DNA of 64,000 nt from Gammaproteobacteria bacterium (GCA_022825505.1 JAJDWR010000008.1:1-64000), one strand, 5' to 3'; positions 43,725-52,805 are shown, numbered from the stretch's first letter. Notes: a model not told the origin generated them from the sequence alone. Numbers and translations: made by a program.

Positions 43725-43863
43725 GGGTGCGTGCGTACAACCCTTGCGCGCTCAATCGATCTCCGCCATCCCTGGCGGAGATCGAATCGAGGGTTCGTCG
43801 CTTTTGCCCATCCGTGGCACGCTTCTCACCCACGACGCGCGCAAGGGTTGTACGCACGCACCC
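43725..43863. repeat. 139-bp nested inverted-repeat element
   Basis: The ends, 43725-43751 and 43837-43863, are perfect 27-base inverted repeats (outer bases GGGTGCGTGCG). Inside, 43756-43767 and 43774-43785 form a second perfect hairpin with 12-base arms (TCGATCTCCGCC) and a six-base loop. It sits between two convergent genes, 30 bases after one stop and 10 before the other. It contains no coding sequence and I see no target-site duplication. It may be a MITE or REP-like mobile repeat, and could also act as a bidirectional terminator. Confidence 0.85.
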
Positions 43864-43872
43864 TTCGGGCGA

Positions 43873-44952
43873 TCAGGGGTGGGGGCGCTGTTCGCGCCAG
43901 AGGCCGAGTTTTTCCTGGAGGCCGCGGTCGGAGAAGCTGAACAGTACGGCGTCTTCGTCGGCGGCGATGTGGCGGTGTCGGGCCCAGATGGGGACTGCGA
44001 AGGTGTCCTTCGGTTCCCATTCCAGCACGATGTCGCCGATTTCGGTGCGTCCGGAGCCCTCGACCACCGAATAGACGCAGGCGTCCGTCTGCCGGCAGGG
44101 CGCCCCGTGGAACCCGGCCGGCAATAGTTGGATGAAGGCCGACAGGGTCGGTATGGCGTCGTCGCCGGTGAGCGGATTGGTGTAGCGGGTCTTCACGCCG
44201 TGGCACGGGTCCGGGTCGCTGGATCGGCTCATGGCCGCCAGCGCCTCCCGGGTCCGTTCGTAGGTGTAGTTGACCACGGGCGTGTACGCGGCGCGGTGTT
44301 CGTGTCCAAGGGGGACGACGCCCATCCCGTAACGCACGGAGGAGTCGCCCGGCGGCTTCGTTTCCGGATGCTGGAATCCGGGCCAGGCCTCGAAGTACGT
44401 CAGTCCGAGCTTGTTGGTGAGGGGCCAGTCAAGGCCGTCCAGCCAGATCATCGGCTCGTCGGTCTCGTTGCCGTGATCGTGCCAGGTCCGCGACGGCGTG
44501 ACGACGAAGTCGCCCGGATACATGTAGGTGCGCTCGCCGTTCACGGCGGTGTAGGCGCCGCCACCCTCGAGGATGAACCGGAACGCGGCGGGGCTGTGGC
44601 GATGCGAGGGCGCCACCTCGCCGGGCATGACGAGCTGGTAACCGGCGTAGATCGTCGGCGTCACCGCCATGTTCGGCTTGAGGCCGGGATTCATCAGGGC
44701 GAGTACGCGGCGCTCCGCTTCCTCCGCCGAGATGAGGTCCCCGCTTCGCATCACCAGGGGCCGTACGTCGCTGTACCGCCACAGCGCAGGCGCCATGCCC
44801 GGGCCGGGCTCGGTCCGGTTGGCGAACTGGTTCATTTCTTCCCACAGCGGCCAGAGCTTCGTGTCCTGCACGTCGCGGTAGAAACCCGGATGGGCCTCCT
44901 TCAGTTCCGCCGTGTCGACGTGAACATGCCGCGGGTTGAGTTTGGTTGCCAT
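43873..44952 (-). CDS. Gentisate 1,2-dioxygenase-like bicupin
   Basis: A 359-residue protein with two cupin domains. The first holds the iron site PSHRHSPAAFRFILEGGG and the later His in the TWHDHGNE segment; the second, degenerate cupin includes VYSVVEGSGRTEIGD and VPIWARHRHIA. This is the plan of gentisate and 1-hydroxy-2-naphthoate dioxygenases, which open the aromatic ring next to the carboxylate with Fe(II) and O2. It lies 40 bases downstream of a fumarylacetoacetate-hydrolase-family gene on the same strand, which fits the next steps of the gentisate route. Confidence 0.9.
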   Translation of the reverse strand: MATKLNPRHVHVDTAELKEAHPGFYRDVQDTKLWPLWEEMNQFANRTEPGPGMAPALWRYSDVRPLVMRSGDLISAEEAERRVLALMNPGLKPNMAVTPTIYAGYQLVMPGEVAPSHRHSPAAFRFILEGGGAYTAVNGERTYMYPGDFVVTPSRTWHDHGNETDEPMIWLDGLDWPLTNKLGLTYFEAWPGFQHPETKPPGDSSVRYGMGVVPLGHEHRAAYTPVVNYTYERTREALAAMSRSSDPDPCHGVKTRYTNPLTGDDAIPTLSAFIQLLPAGFHGAPCRQTDACVYSVVEGSGRTEIGDIVLEWEPKDTFAVPIWARHRHIAADEDAVLFSFSDRGLQEKLGLWREQRPHP

Positions 44953-44992
44953 GGCCTTTTCGGAACCGGGTTACAAGTCCGATCTTCTCCAG

Positions 44993-45850
44993 TCAGCGAA
45001 CCGGTACGCGCATTGAGCCGATCCCCTCTATTTCGCAATCCAGCACGTCTCCCGGATTGACGGGTCCGACGCCGGCCGGCGTGCCGGTGTAGATCACATC
45101 GCCCGGCAGAAGCGTGTAAAACTCCGAGCACTTCGAGATCAACGTCTGTACATCGTATATCAGGTGACGGGTGTTGGAGTCCTGGCGGACTTCCCCGTTG
45201 AGCCTCAGCCGCAGGTCGAGGTTGTTCGGGTCGTCGATCTCGTCGGCGGTGGTCAGCCAGGGACCCAGCACCGAGTAGGAGTCGACGGACTTGCGGATGC
45301 TGCGGTCCTCGGCGCCGCGCACGGTCATGTCCAGCCCCATGGTATAGCCGGCGACGCAGTCCAGGGCGCGCTCGCGGGCGATGCCGCGCGCTTCCCGGCC
45401 GATCACCACCGCCAGCTCGAGTTCGTGGTCCGTGCGCCGGTTGGGAAAACTGCGTGTGACGCCCTGGCCCGGACCCACCAGCGACGAGCACGCCTTGAGG
45501 AAACACAGCGATTCGCTGATGGGCTTGATGACGTTCTGATCGAAAACGATGCCTTCGTCCGCCTCGGCTTCATCGATGTGGGTCTGGTAGTTGACCGGCG
45601 CGCCGATCAACTTGGTGGGATTGGCCACCGGGCTGCAGAGCGTGACTTCGGAAACGTCATGACTCGCCGCTCCGGCCCGCAAATCCGCCACGCGTTCACG
45701 TACGGCATCGAGGTGGCGGATCAACAGGTCCCCGCGTGCAGGCAGTGGCCAGCGAGCCCCCGGGATGACATCCAGCGCCGCGGTGACATCGAGCACGGTG
45801 TCGTCCTGAACGCAACCCAGCCTGGTCTCGTTGAATCGGCAAAGCTTCAC
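44993..45850 (-). CDS. Fumarylacetoacetate-hydrolase-family protein, likely fumaryl- or maleylpyruvate hydrolase
   Basis: A 285-residue FAH-family enzyme. LIGAPVNYQTHIDEA, the metal-site region with the RRTDHELELAVVIGREARG stretch, AGYTMGLDMTVRG and YTGTPAGVGPVNPGD are all present. The E-x-E metal pair is in ELELAV and the third acidic ligand in GLDMT. With the neighbouring dioxygenase it would split fumarylpyruvate (or maleylpyruvate directly) into pyruvate and a C4 acid. No maleylpyruvate isomerase gene is visible nearby. It is first in the two-gene operon. Confidence 0.88.
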   Translation of the reverse strand: MKLCRFNETRLGCVQDDTVLDVTAALDVIPGARWPLPARGDLLIRHLDAVRERVADLRAGAASHDVSEVTLCSPVANPTKLIGAPVNYQTHIDEAEADEGIVFDQNVIKPISESLCFLKACSSLVGPGQGVTRSFPNRRTDHELELAVVIGREARGIARERALDCVAGYTMGLDMTVRGAEDRSIRKSVDSYSVLGPWLTTADEIDDPNNLDLRLRLNGEVRQDSNTRHLIYDVQTLISKCSEFYTLLPGDVIYTGTPAGVGPVNPGDVLDCEIEGIGSMRVPVR

Positions 45851-45952
45851 TGCGGTTGGCTCCTCGCTGGATACAGGCGAATTGTTGCACAGCCGGACCT
45901 GTATGCGGGAGAGGGCGGTTCCCGGATTTGGTCAACGGGGGATCGAGCCGTA

Positions 45953-46318
45953 TCAGGTTAACTCTGAATGCACGCCCAGGACGGCAAGCAGGGTGCGTTC
46001 GACATTCTGCATTTCGCTATCCTTCAATTCGGTCAGGGGACCTTCGCCGAGGCGCTGGCGGTCCAGAGTGCGGGGTTGGTCGACGATGACCTGCGAGTCC
46101 GGACGCAAGGCGTCCCGGGCGCGAATGGTCGGGCGTAGCGGTTCGGCGTCCGGGCGAACATCGCTCGTCAGCGGCAAGACCACCACGGTGCCCGTTTGTG
46201 CCTCGCTCAGCCAATTTCCCTGTATGACGAGCACTGGCCTTACCTTGCCGACCTCGCGGCCGCGGTTGGGATTCAGGTTGGCAACCCAGACCTGGCCCCG
46301 GCGAATGGCGGCCTTCAT
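45953..46318 (-). CDS. mazF: MazF/PemK-family endoribonuclease toxin
   Basis: A 121-residue toxin with the MazF core RRGQVWVANLNPNRGREVG, KVRPVLVIQGN and TVVVLPLTSD. The conserved Arg in VRPVLV and the Thr in PLTSD fit the catalytic pair. It cleaves mRNA at short sequence motifs. It overlaps the antitoxin gene by four bases (ATGA). The C-terminal segment differs from E. coli MazF and includes DQPRTLDRQRLGEG, seen in many PemK-like toxins. Confidence 0.92.
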   Translation of the reverse strand: MKAAIRRGQVWVANLNPNRGREVGKVRPVLVIQGNWLSEAQTGTVVVLPLTSDVRPDAEPLRPTIRARDALRPDSQVIVDQPRTLDRQRLGEGPLTELKDSEMQNVERTLLAVLGVHSELT

Positions 46319-46608
46319 GCCCTGGAGTTGTCAATCGGGGGGTCGTTCACCTGGCGGCGCTTCTCAGTCAACGCCAGCGCTTCGTCGTCGAACGGCAGGG
46401 CTTCTTCCGCCAGTGCAACGGCCTCCCCGGCGTTGATTGCGGACGCCGCACGGGTCAGTTGGGCAAGAAAGCGGTCGCGGCGCCGGTCGGCGAGGAACTG
46501 TTCCAACGCCGTGCGTGCGATGAGCGATCTTGACTGTCCGGCCAGACTGGATTCCTCGCTCAACTCGGCTTCGAGGCGCTCGGGTAGACGGATGCTCAGT
46601 ACGGTCAT
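46315..46608 (-). CDS. Ribbon-helix-helix antitoxin of the mazF module
   Basis: A 97-residue protein that starts MTVLSIRLPERLEAELS, a classical ribbon-helix-helix, followed by SRSLIARTALEQFLADR and an acidic tail (EEALPFDDEALALTE) that would wrap the toxin. The ATG at 46608 has AGGA four bases before it; a TTG four codons earlier is the alternative. It neutralises MazF and should repress the promoter, where an inverted repeat overlaps the -35 element. Confidence 0.88.
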   Translation of the reverse strand: MTVLSIRLPERLEAELSEESSLAGQSRSLIARTALEQFLADRRRDRFLAQLTRAASAINAGEAVALAEEALPFDDEALALTEKRRQVNDPPIDNSRA

Positions 46609-46645
46609 GGTGTCCTGCAAAATCGTCTTACATTATGTATGTCAA

Positions 46646-46680
46646 GTTGTATCATGACTGTGCACTACAGACAAGTGCAC
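46646..46680 (-). promoter_or_regulatory. mazEF-type promoter with overlapping operator
   Basis: On the minus strand TTGTCT (46669-46674) and TACAAC (46646-46651) are 17 bases apart and form a reasonable promoter. A perfect inverted repeat, GTGCACT-N7-AGTGCAC (46660-46680), covers the -35 box and part of the spacer. The position is right for autorepression by the ribbon-helix-helix antitoxin. This is a visual assignment. Confidence 0.6.
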
Positions 46681-46727
46681 TTCAGCCATCCCGTTCCGGA
46701 CGGCAACGTAAGCCGATCATCGGACCC

Positions 46728-48194
46728 CTACCACTCCACGGCGATGTACTTGGTTTCCATGTACTCCATCATGCCTTCGTGGGAGCCCTCGCGGCCGAGG
46801 CCGCTCTGCTTGGAGCCGCCGAAGGGTGCGGCGGGGTCGGAAACCAGCCCGCGGTTGAGGCCGATCATCCCGGCTTCGAGCCGTTCGGAGACCGCCATGC
46901 CGCGCTTGAGGTTGCCGGTGTAGAGATAGGACACCAGGCCGTATTCGGTGTCGTTCGCTGCATCGACGACCTCGTCGTCGTCGCTGAACGGCACCACCGG
47001 GGCAACGGGTCCGAACACCTCTTCGCGGAGGATATCGGCAGACCGGGGAACCTGGGAGAGTACGGTGGGCGGATAGTAGTAACCGACACGATCGAGCGGG
47101 GCGCCGCCCGTGACGACTTCCGAGCCCCGGGAAGTCGCGTCGTCCACCAACCGGTGGATGTCCTTGATGGCCCACGCGTTCACCATGGGGCCCAGCTCGA
47201 CACCTGGCTCCAGCCCCGGCCCGACCTTGATGGCCTCCATGGCGGCGGCGAACTTGCCGGTGAACTCGTCGTAGATCGCCCGGTGGGCATAGAAGCGATT
47301 GGCGGCAGTGCAGGCCTCGCCGCCGTTGCGCATCTTCGCGATCATCGCACCCTCGACGGCCGCGTCGATGTCGGCGTCGTCGAAGACCAGGAACGGTGCG
47401 TTGCCGCCCAGTTCCATGGAGCAGTCGACGATGCAGTCGGACGCCGACCGCAACAGCGCCCTGCCGACCTCGGTGGAGCCGGTAAACGACAGCTTGCGCA
47501 CCAGCGGATGATGCAGCATGGCGTCGACCACTTCGCCGGAGCGGCGCGACGGCACCACGTTCATCACGCCCGGCGGCACCCCTGCCTCGGTGAGAATTTC
47601 CGCCACCAGCAACGCGGTCAGCGGCGTATCCGACGCCGGTTTGAGGATCACCGGGCAGCCGGCGGCGATGGCCGGCGCGATCTTGCGCGTGGCCATGGCG
47701 GAGGGGTAGTTCCACGGCGTGACCAGCACGCTGACGCCGATGGGCTGCTGCAGCACGACGATCCGGTTGCCGCCGGAGGGGGAGGTGAGAATCTCACCGT
47801 AGTTGCGGACCGCTTCCTCGGAGTACCAGCGAAAGAACTCGTTGGCGTAGTCGGTTTCCCCGTAGGCGTCGGGCAGGGCCTTGCCGTTCTCGCGGACAAT
47901 GTACTCGGCGATGGTGCGGCGATTCTGCCGCAGCAGTTCCCACGCCCGGCGCAGGACCTCGGCCCGTTCCCGGGGTACCCGGCGGGCCCACTCGCGGCCT
48001 GCCTCGTGAGCGACTCCCACGGCGCGGATCACGTCGTCCACGGTCGCGCTGGCGACTTCGGCGATGGTGGTTTCGGTCGACGGGTCTTCCACCGGAAACG
48101 TCCCGCCGTCGGAGGCGTCGCACCACTCGCCGCCGATGAACAACTGCGTACGGATTTCGGAACTCGGACTGAGATTGATCGGGTTTGTACTCAT
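46728..48194 (-). CDS. NAD(P)-dependent aldehyde dehydrogenase, succinate-semialdehyde dehydrogenase type
   Basis: A 488-residue aldehyde dehydrogenase. NAD-binding PWNYPSAMATRKIAPAIAAG, FTGSTEVGRAL, the general base Glu in MELGGNAPFLVF and the catalytic Cys in GGEACTAANRFY are all found, with the EEVFGPVAPV and FGGSKQSGLGREGS motifs late. The pattern is that of GabD-like enzymes, which oxidise succinate semialdehyde to succinate; relatives accept glutarate semialdehyde. It is next to an M24-fold gene on the same strand, with 138 bases between, so they may work on one nitrogen compound. Confidence 0.92.
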   Translation of the reverse strand: MSTNPINLSPSSEIRTQLFIGGEWCDASDGGTFPVEDPSTETTIAEVASATVDDVIRAVGVAHEAGREWARRVPRERAEVLRRAWELLRQNRRTIAEYIVRENGKALPDAYGETDYANEFFRWYSEEAVRNYGEILTSPSGGNRIVVLQQPIGVSVLVTPWNYPSAMATRKIAPAIAAGCPVILKPASDTPLTALLVAEILTEAGVPPGVMNVVPSRRSGEVVDAMLHHPLVRKLSFTGSTEVGRALLRSASDCIVDCSMELGGNAPFLVFDDADIDAAVEGAMIAKMRNGGEACTAANRFYAHRAIYDEFTGKFAAAMEAIKVGPGLEPGVELGPMVNAWAIKDIHRLVDDATSRGSEVVTGGAPLDRVGYYYPPTVLSQVPRSADILREEVFGPVAPVVPFSDDDEVVDAANDTEYGLVSYLYTGNLKRGMAVSERLEAGMIGLNRGLVSDPAAPFGGSKQSGLGREGSHEGMMEYMETKYIAVEW

Positions 48195-48332
48195 TGGACG
48201 GGCACTTGATTGTGGATAAGGTAATTCAGGCAGCGGGCTGCCCGTGCTGAAAGGCCATTGTCAGGCGGTTCCGGCAACAACACTCATTGGCTTGGCACAT
48301 CAGTCCGGCTTGCGGGCTACAGCCACGTAATC

Positions 48333-49631
48333 CTAGTACTCGTTGGCAATGTACAGGTCCTGGGCGGGAAAGAGCGTGATGACCCGGCAGCCGTCGGGTG
48401 TGACCACCACTTCCTCCTCGATCCGCGCCGCGCCGTTGCCGTCGGCCGCCGGGCAGTACGTCTCCAGCGCGAACACCATGCCTTCCTGCAGCTCGAACGG
48501 GCTGTCGAAGGACACCAGCCGGCTGATGATGGGGCGCTCGTGCAGGGCCAGCCCCAGTCCGTGGCCGAACTGCAGGCCGAAGGCTTCCATCTCGTTGGCG
48601 AAGCCGAACTCGGGCGCCCTGGGCCACAACGCGGCAATCTTGTCCGTGGTCACGCCCGGCCGCACCATGTCGATGGCGGCGTCGATCCATTCGCGCGCGC
48701 GGCGGTAGGCGTCCCGCTGCGCCGGGGTCGCCGAGCCCACGTTGATCGTGCGGTAGTAGCAGGTGCGGTATCCCATGTACGACTGGATGACGTCGAAGAA
48801 GGCCTGGTCGCCCGGGCGGTACATGCGGTCGGTGAAATTGTGCGGATGGGGGCTGCAGCGCTCGCCGGAGACGGCGTTGATCGCCTCCACGTCGTCGGAA
48901 CCGGACTCGTAGAGAATCTTGTTGGCCAGCGCCACCATCTCATTCTCCCTGGCGCCGGGCTTGAGCGCTTCGGAAATGCCCTGGTAGGCGCCGTCGACAA
49001 TGGCGGCGGACATGTTGAGCAGCACGATCTCGTCCATGCTCTTGATCTGGCGGGCATCGAGCATAGTCTGCTGGCCGTCCCGGACCTCGAGGCCCGCGGC
49101 CTGCAGGGCGAACAGCATGGGCGGCTCGCAGATGTCCACGCCGACGGGCATGTCGGCGACGCCCTCGCGCTGCAGCAGTTGCCTGATCTCCTCGGCGGCC
49201 TGCTTGAACAGCCCGCCTTCCTCGGGAACCGAGCCGCGCAGCCCGAGCATGCCCGCCTTGCAGCGTTCCTGTTCCAACCACGGCGCGAACAGCCGGTGAT
49301 GGGTCGCGGCCGAGCCGAAGTCCCACAGGTAGGGCTCGCAGTCGGCCGTAAACAGCGCATAGCGGCAGATCTTGTCCCGCGACCATTCGCCGATCACGCT
49401 GCCGGTAATGTAGCGAATGTTGTTGTTGTCGAAGCAAAGCACCGAGCCCAGGCCGGAATTGCGTAGCGCCCAGCGGGTTCGGGCGACCCGGTAGCGCCGC
49501 AGACGATCGAAATCGACGCGCTCCTCGAAGTCGACTGCCATCGGCCCGGGCGCGGCGATGGGCCGGGTCCAGTTCCAGTTGGTGTCCATGTCGCGGTCGT
49601 TCGCTGCCGCGGTCGTTTCATTCGCCGTCAT
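48333..49631 (-). CDS. M24-fold (creatinase/aminopeptidase P) protein lacking several metal ligands
   Basis: A 432-residue protein with an N-terminal creatinase-like domain (LCFDNNNIRYITGS) and a pita-bread C-terminal domain. GHGLGLALHERP, FALETYCP and RIEEEVVVT keep the His and two Glu ligands. The Asp region reads FFDVIQSYMGYRTCYYRT: the first Asp is present, but the position of the second (D-x-D or D-x-G-x5-GY-x-SD) and the later SD Asp are not (Cys-Tyr instead). Full binuclear peptidase chemistry is therefore unlikely. Relatives such as creatinase, ectoine hydrolase and DMSP lyase DddP show the fold has been put to other uses. The ATG at 49631 has AAGG upstream. Confidence 0.82.
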   Translation of the reverse strand: MTANETTAAANDRDMDTNWNWTRPIAAPGPMAVDFEERVDFDRLRRYRVARTRWALRNSGLGSVLCFDNNNIRYITGSVIGEWSRDKICRYALFTADCEPYLWDFGSAATHHRLFAPWLEQERCKAGMLGLRGSVPEEGGLFKQAAEEIRQLLQREGVADMPVGVDICEPPMLFALQAAGLEVRDGQQTMLDARQIKSMDEIVLLNMSAAIVDGAYQGISEALKPGARENEMVALANKILYESGSDDVEAINAVSGERCSPHPHNFTDRMYRPGDQAFFDVIQSYMGYRTCYYRTINVGSATPAQRDAYRRAREWIDAAIDMVRPGVTTDKIAALWPRAPEFGFANEMEAFGLQFGHGLGLALHERPIISRLVSFDSPFELQEGMVFALETYCPAADGNGAARIEEEVVVTPDGCRVITLFPAQDLYIANEY

Positions 49632-49958
49632 TTCGAACCTTCACGTCTCCAACAATCCAACCTGTTGAAAAACAGGCATTTTCTCTTCCAGCCGACAGAC
49701 AGCCGTGCCCGGCAAGCATAGCGCAAGCGCATTCGTTCCCGTTTCGGCGGCGAGGGTATCGAGTACTATCGCTTCCTTCGATAGCGCGTTGCGGGAACGG
49801 GCGCCAGGCAGCCCATCGAGCGGAGATTACACGATTGACCCAAAGCCGTGCCAATTGTCGGGGCGGCTCGCATTGCCGGACAGCACGGGAACGGCGGCGT
49901 GAAAAAGCCGGATGAGTCGGATAGTCTCCGTTTTCCAGTCTTTTCGTGTCCCGGAACC
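49632..49958. other. Intergenic region, 327 bp, between divergent genes
   Basis: This separates the M24-fold gene and the TonB-dependent receptor gene. A small perfect hairpin, CCTGTT-GAAA-AACAGG at 49661-49676, lies 30 bases upstream of the M24-fold gene. Short frames exist, but none looks protein-like. The frame of the receptor gene is open back to 49848, but without a plausible start or composition. No promoter could be called with confidence. Confidence 0.45.
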
Positions 49959-52805
49959 ATGCGAACCGTATCCATGAACCAAGCTGATATTCGAGCGCCC
50001 GCCGGGCGTTTCCGCCCGTTGTTTTCGCCTTTGCCGCAGACGTGCCTGCCAGCGCTCGTCGCCGGACTTGCCGCCATTGCCGCGGGCTTCGGCGTCGGGC
50101 CTGTCGCTGTGGCCCAATCGGGCGCAACCGATGCGGCGGACGCCGCTGACAGTGCTGCGGGCGCGGGCGGCGCGCCACCGATACTCGAGGAAGTGGTGAC
50201 GATCGGCACGCGGCGCGAGCAGCGCGCGGCGGTCGATACCGCGGTGCCCGTGGACGTCTTCAGCCTCGAGGAGATCGAGAGCGTCAATTCCTCCGACCTC
50301 GTCGACGTCATCAACACGATCGTGCCGTCGTTCAACGTCTCGCGCCAGCCCATCTCCGACGGCGCCACGTTCGTGCGGCCCGCGAGCCTGCGCGGTCTCG
50401 ATTCGCACCACACGCTCGTGCTCGTCAACGGCAGGCGGCGCCACCGGGCGGCTCTCGTGCAGCTCGGCGGGTTCGGCTCGCACGGTCCCGATATCGGCAA
50501 CTTTCCGAGCATCGCCCTGCGCTCGGTGGAGGTGCTGCGCGACGGCGCCGCGGCGCAGTACGGTTCCGACGCCATCGCGGGCGTCGTCAATTTCAACCTG
50601 AAGTCCGCCGATTCGGGCTTCGATCTCGTCACGCGCATCGGCGGCTATTCGGAGGGCGACGGAGAGGAGGTCACCGTCGAAGCCAACGCGGGCTTTCCGC
50701 TCGGCGACGGCGGTTTCATCAACATCAGCGGCCAGGTTTCCGACACCGGGCAAACGAGCCGTTCGGAACCGTACGACATCCCGATCGGCAGCTCGGGACA
50801 GATTCCGCTCGAAGCCACGCGCAATCAGCTCACGATAGACGGCGTCACCTACTACGGACCGGATGCCCACAGCTACACCTACGCCCCGGACGGGACCATC
50901 GTGCAGGTCCTGCCCGGCAGCGACGGCATTCCCGACGACCTCGATACCCGCTACGCGGACAACTTCCACCGCGTCGGCGGCCCGCGCGCCTTCGAAAGCC
51001 CCGCGCAGGTCTGGGGGCAGCCGAGACGCGAACAGGCGCTGCTGGTGGTCAACGCCGCGCTGCCGATCTCATCGGCCGCCGAACTGTACGGCTACGGCAA
51101 CTACGCCAACCGCGATCAGGGCGGAGGCTTTTTCTACCGCCGCCCGGGCGTGAGCCAGTTGCTGCCGCTGAGGCTTGAGGACGGTTCCATCCACGATCCG
51201 CGCACCAGCCTTTATCCGTCCGGGTTCACGCCTTTTTTCTCCGGTGTGGCAACGGACTACAGTGGCGCGATCGGACTGCGCGGCGAATCGGCCCGCGGGC
51301 TCACCCACGACGTGTCGTTGAGCTACGGCAGCCACGAGTTGCGCTACCGGCTCGAGAACACGCTGAACCCTTCGCTCGGACCGGCGACACCGACGGCATT
51401 TCACCCGGGCAATCTCGTCAGCGACGAACTGGCAGTCAACGCCGATTTTGTCCGGCCGGTCGATGTGGGCCGTGCGAGTCCGCTCAACGTCGCGTTCGGT
51501 TTCGAATACCGGGAGGAAGGCTACGCGATCGAGGCGGGTGACGCGGCGTCCTCGGCCATCGGGCCGTTTGCGGTCCCCGACCCGTTCAACTTCGAGATCA
51601 CCCGGGCCGAGGTCGACGCCGACCCGGGCGACAACCTGACCGTCATCGAGTGCCGGATTCCGGGGCTTGAGGCCGTCGGCTCGCTCTGCCCGGCCGGGGA
51701 CCCCATCCACAACGTGGTCCCGGTCGGTTCCAACGGCTTTCCGGGCTATTCCCCGCAGTTCACGTCGGATGTAAAGCGGGACAGCTACGCGGGTTATCTC
51801 GATCTCGAACTCGACGTGACCGACGACTGGCTCGTAAACGCCGCCGCCCGCCTGGAGAGTTTTTCGGACTTCGGCGACGTGGCCATCGGCAAACTCGCCA
51901 TGCGCTACCGCGCGACCGACCGACTCAATCTGCGCGGTTCGGCGGGGACCGGATTTCGCGCCCCGACGCCGGGCCAGATCTCAACGACCAACGTTTCCAC
52001 ACGCATCAACGAGCAAGGTTTCCCCGTGGCCGAGGGTGTCTTTCCGGCGGAGCATCCGGCCGCGGGGCTCTTCGGAGCGCGGCCGCTGGACGCGGAGGAT
52101 TCGCGCTCCTTCACGCTCGGGCTGGCCGCCGAACCGGCCGACGGCCTGTCGCTGACGCTCGACTACTATCGGGTCGAACTCGACGACCGCATCATCCTGT
52201 CGTCGCAGTTCGCGGTCGGCCCGGACGAGGTGCGGCAGCTCGAGTCGCTGGCCGTTCCCGGCGCGAACACCATCGCCCAGGTACGGTTCTTCACCAACGA
52301 CGTGGACTCGCAGACGCGCGGCATCGATCTCGTTGCCACCTGGAACGGGGACTGGTTTTCGGGCAGCACGACGCTGCAGGCGGCCGTCAACCGCAATACG
52401 ACGAAACTGACGAAACGGGGCCGGTTCGTCAACGCGGAGGCCGAGCACGATGCGCGCTACGGGGCGCCGAACACGCGCGCTGTCCTGTCGCTGCGGCAAT
52501 CCTGGGATCGATCGGACCTGCTGGTCCGCGGCAGCTATTTCGGGGGCTATGCGAACGCCAACACGGCGAGCCTTGCAGAGATCCAGCACTTCGGCAGCAC
52601 GATTTTCGTCGACGTCGAGGCCGCCTGGACGTTCGGAGATCGCTACCGCCTCAAGCTCGGTTCCCAGAATCTCCTTGACACGTATCCCGACCGAGGCGAG
52701 TTCGAAGTCTGCTGCGGGCGCATCTACCGCAGCGACTCCTTGCTGCCCTGGCAGGGCCGGTCCGTCTACCTGCAATTCGCGGCGTCGTTCCAGCTCGCGC
52801 AATGA
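49959..52805 (+). CDS. TonB-dependent outer-membrane receptor
   Basis: A 948-residue receptor. A long signal region with a hydrophobic core (PALVAGLAAIAAGFGV) ends near VAVAQSG. A low-complexity Ala/Asp stretch precedes a TonB-box-like segment EEVVTIGTRRE. The plug domain shows DLVDVINTIVPSFNVSRQ, SLRGLDSHHTLVLVNGRRRH and DGAAAQYGSDAIAGVVNF. The barrel ends with an aromatic C-terminal strand YLQFAASFQLAQ. An ATG five codons downstream is an alternative start. The ligand is unknown. A SulP transporter gene begins 37 bases after its stop, so the two may import the same anion or share control. Confidence 0.93.
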   Translation: MRTVSMNQADIRAPAGRFRPLFSPLPQTCLPALVAGLAAIAAGFGVGPVAVAQSGATDAADAADSAAGAGGAPPILEEVVTIGTRREQRAAVDTAVPVDVFSLEEIESVNSSDLVDVINTIVPSFNVSRQPISDGATFVRPASLRGLDSHHTLVLVNGRRRHRAALVQLGGFGSHGPDIGNFPSIALRSVEVLRDGAAAQYGSDAIAGVVNFNLKSADSGFDLVTRIGGYSEGDGEEVTVEANAGFPLGDGGFINISGQVSDTGQTSRSEPYDIPIGSSGQIPLEATRNQLTIDGVTYYGPDAHSYTYAPDGTIVQVLPGSDGIPDDLDTRYADNFHRVGGPRAFESPAQVWGQPRREQALLVVNAALPISSAAELYGYGNYANRDQGGGFFYRRPGVSQLLPLRLEDGSIHDPRTSLYPSGFTPFFSGVATDYSGAIGLRGESARGLTHDVSLSYGSHELRYRLENTLNPSLGPATPTAFHPGNLVSDELAVNADFVRPVDVGRASPLNVAFGFEYREEGYAIEAGDAASSAIGPFAVPDPFNFEITRAEVDADPGDNLTVIECRIPGLEAVGSLCPAGDPIHNVVPVGSNGFPGYSPQFTSDVKRDSYAGYLDLELDVTDDWLVNAAARLESFSDFGDVAIGKLAMRYRATDRLNLRGSAGTGFRAPTPGQISTTNVSTRINEQGFPVAEGVFPAEHPAAGLFGARPLDAEDSRSFTLGLAAEPADGLSLTLDYYRVELDDRIILSSQFAVGPDEVRQLESLAVPGANTIAQVRFFTNDVDSQTRGIDLVATWNGDWFSGSTTLQAAVNRNTTKLTKRGRFVNAEAEHDARYGAPNTRAVLSLRQSWDRSDLLVRGSYFGGYANANTASLAEIQHFGSTIFVDVEAAWTFGDRYRLKLGSQNLLDTYPDRGEFEVCCGRIYRSDSLLPWQGRSVYLQFAASFQLAQ

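Noticed and set aside
46728..49631. M24-fold gene plus aldehyde dehydrogenase as a DMSP or ectoine degradation operon
   Set aside because: The fold match is real, but the key ligands differ and no other ectoine or DMSP genes are present, so no substrate is claimed.
49661..49676. CCTGTT-GAAA-AACAGG hairpin as an intrinsic terminator
   Set aside because: It lies between divergent genes with no transcript to end on the strand where a T-rich stretch follows; noted only as a small hairpin.
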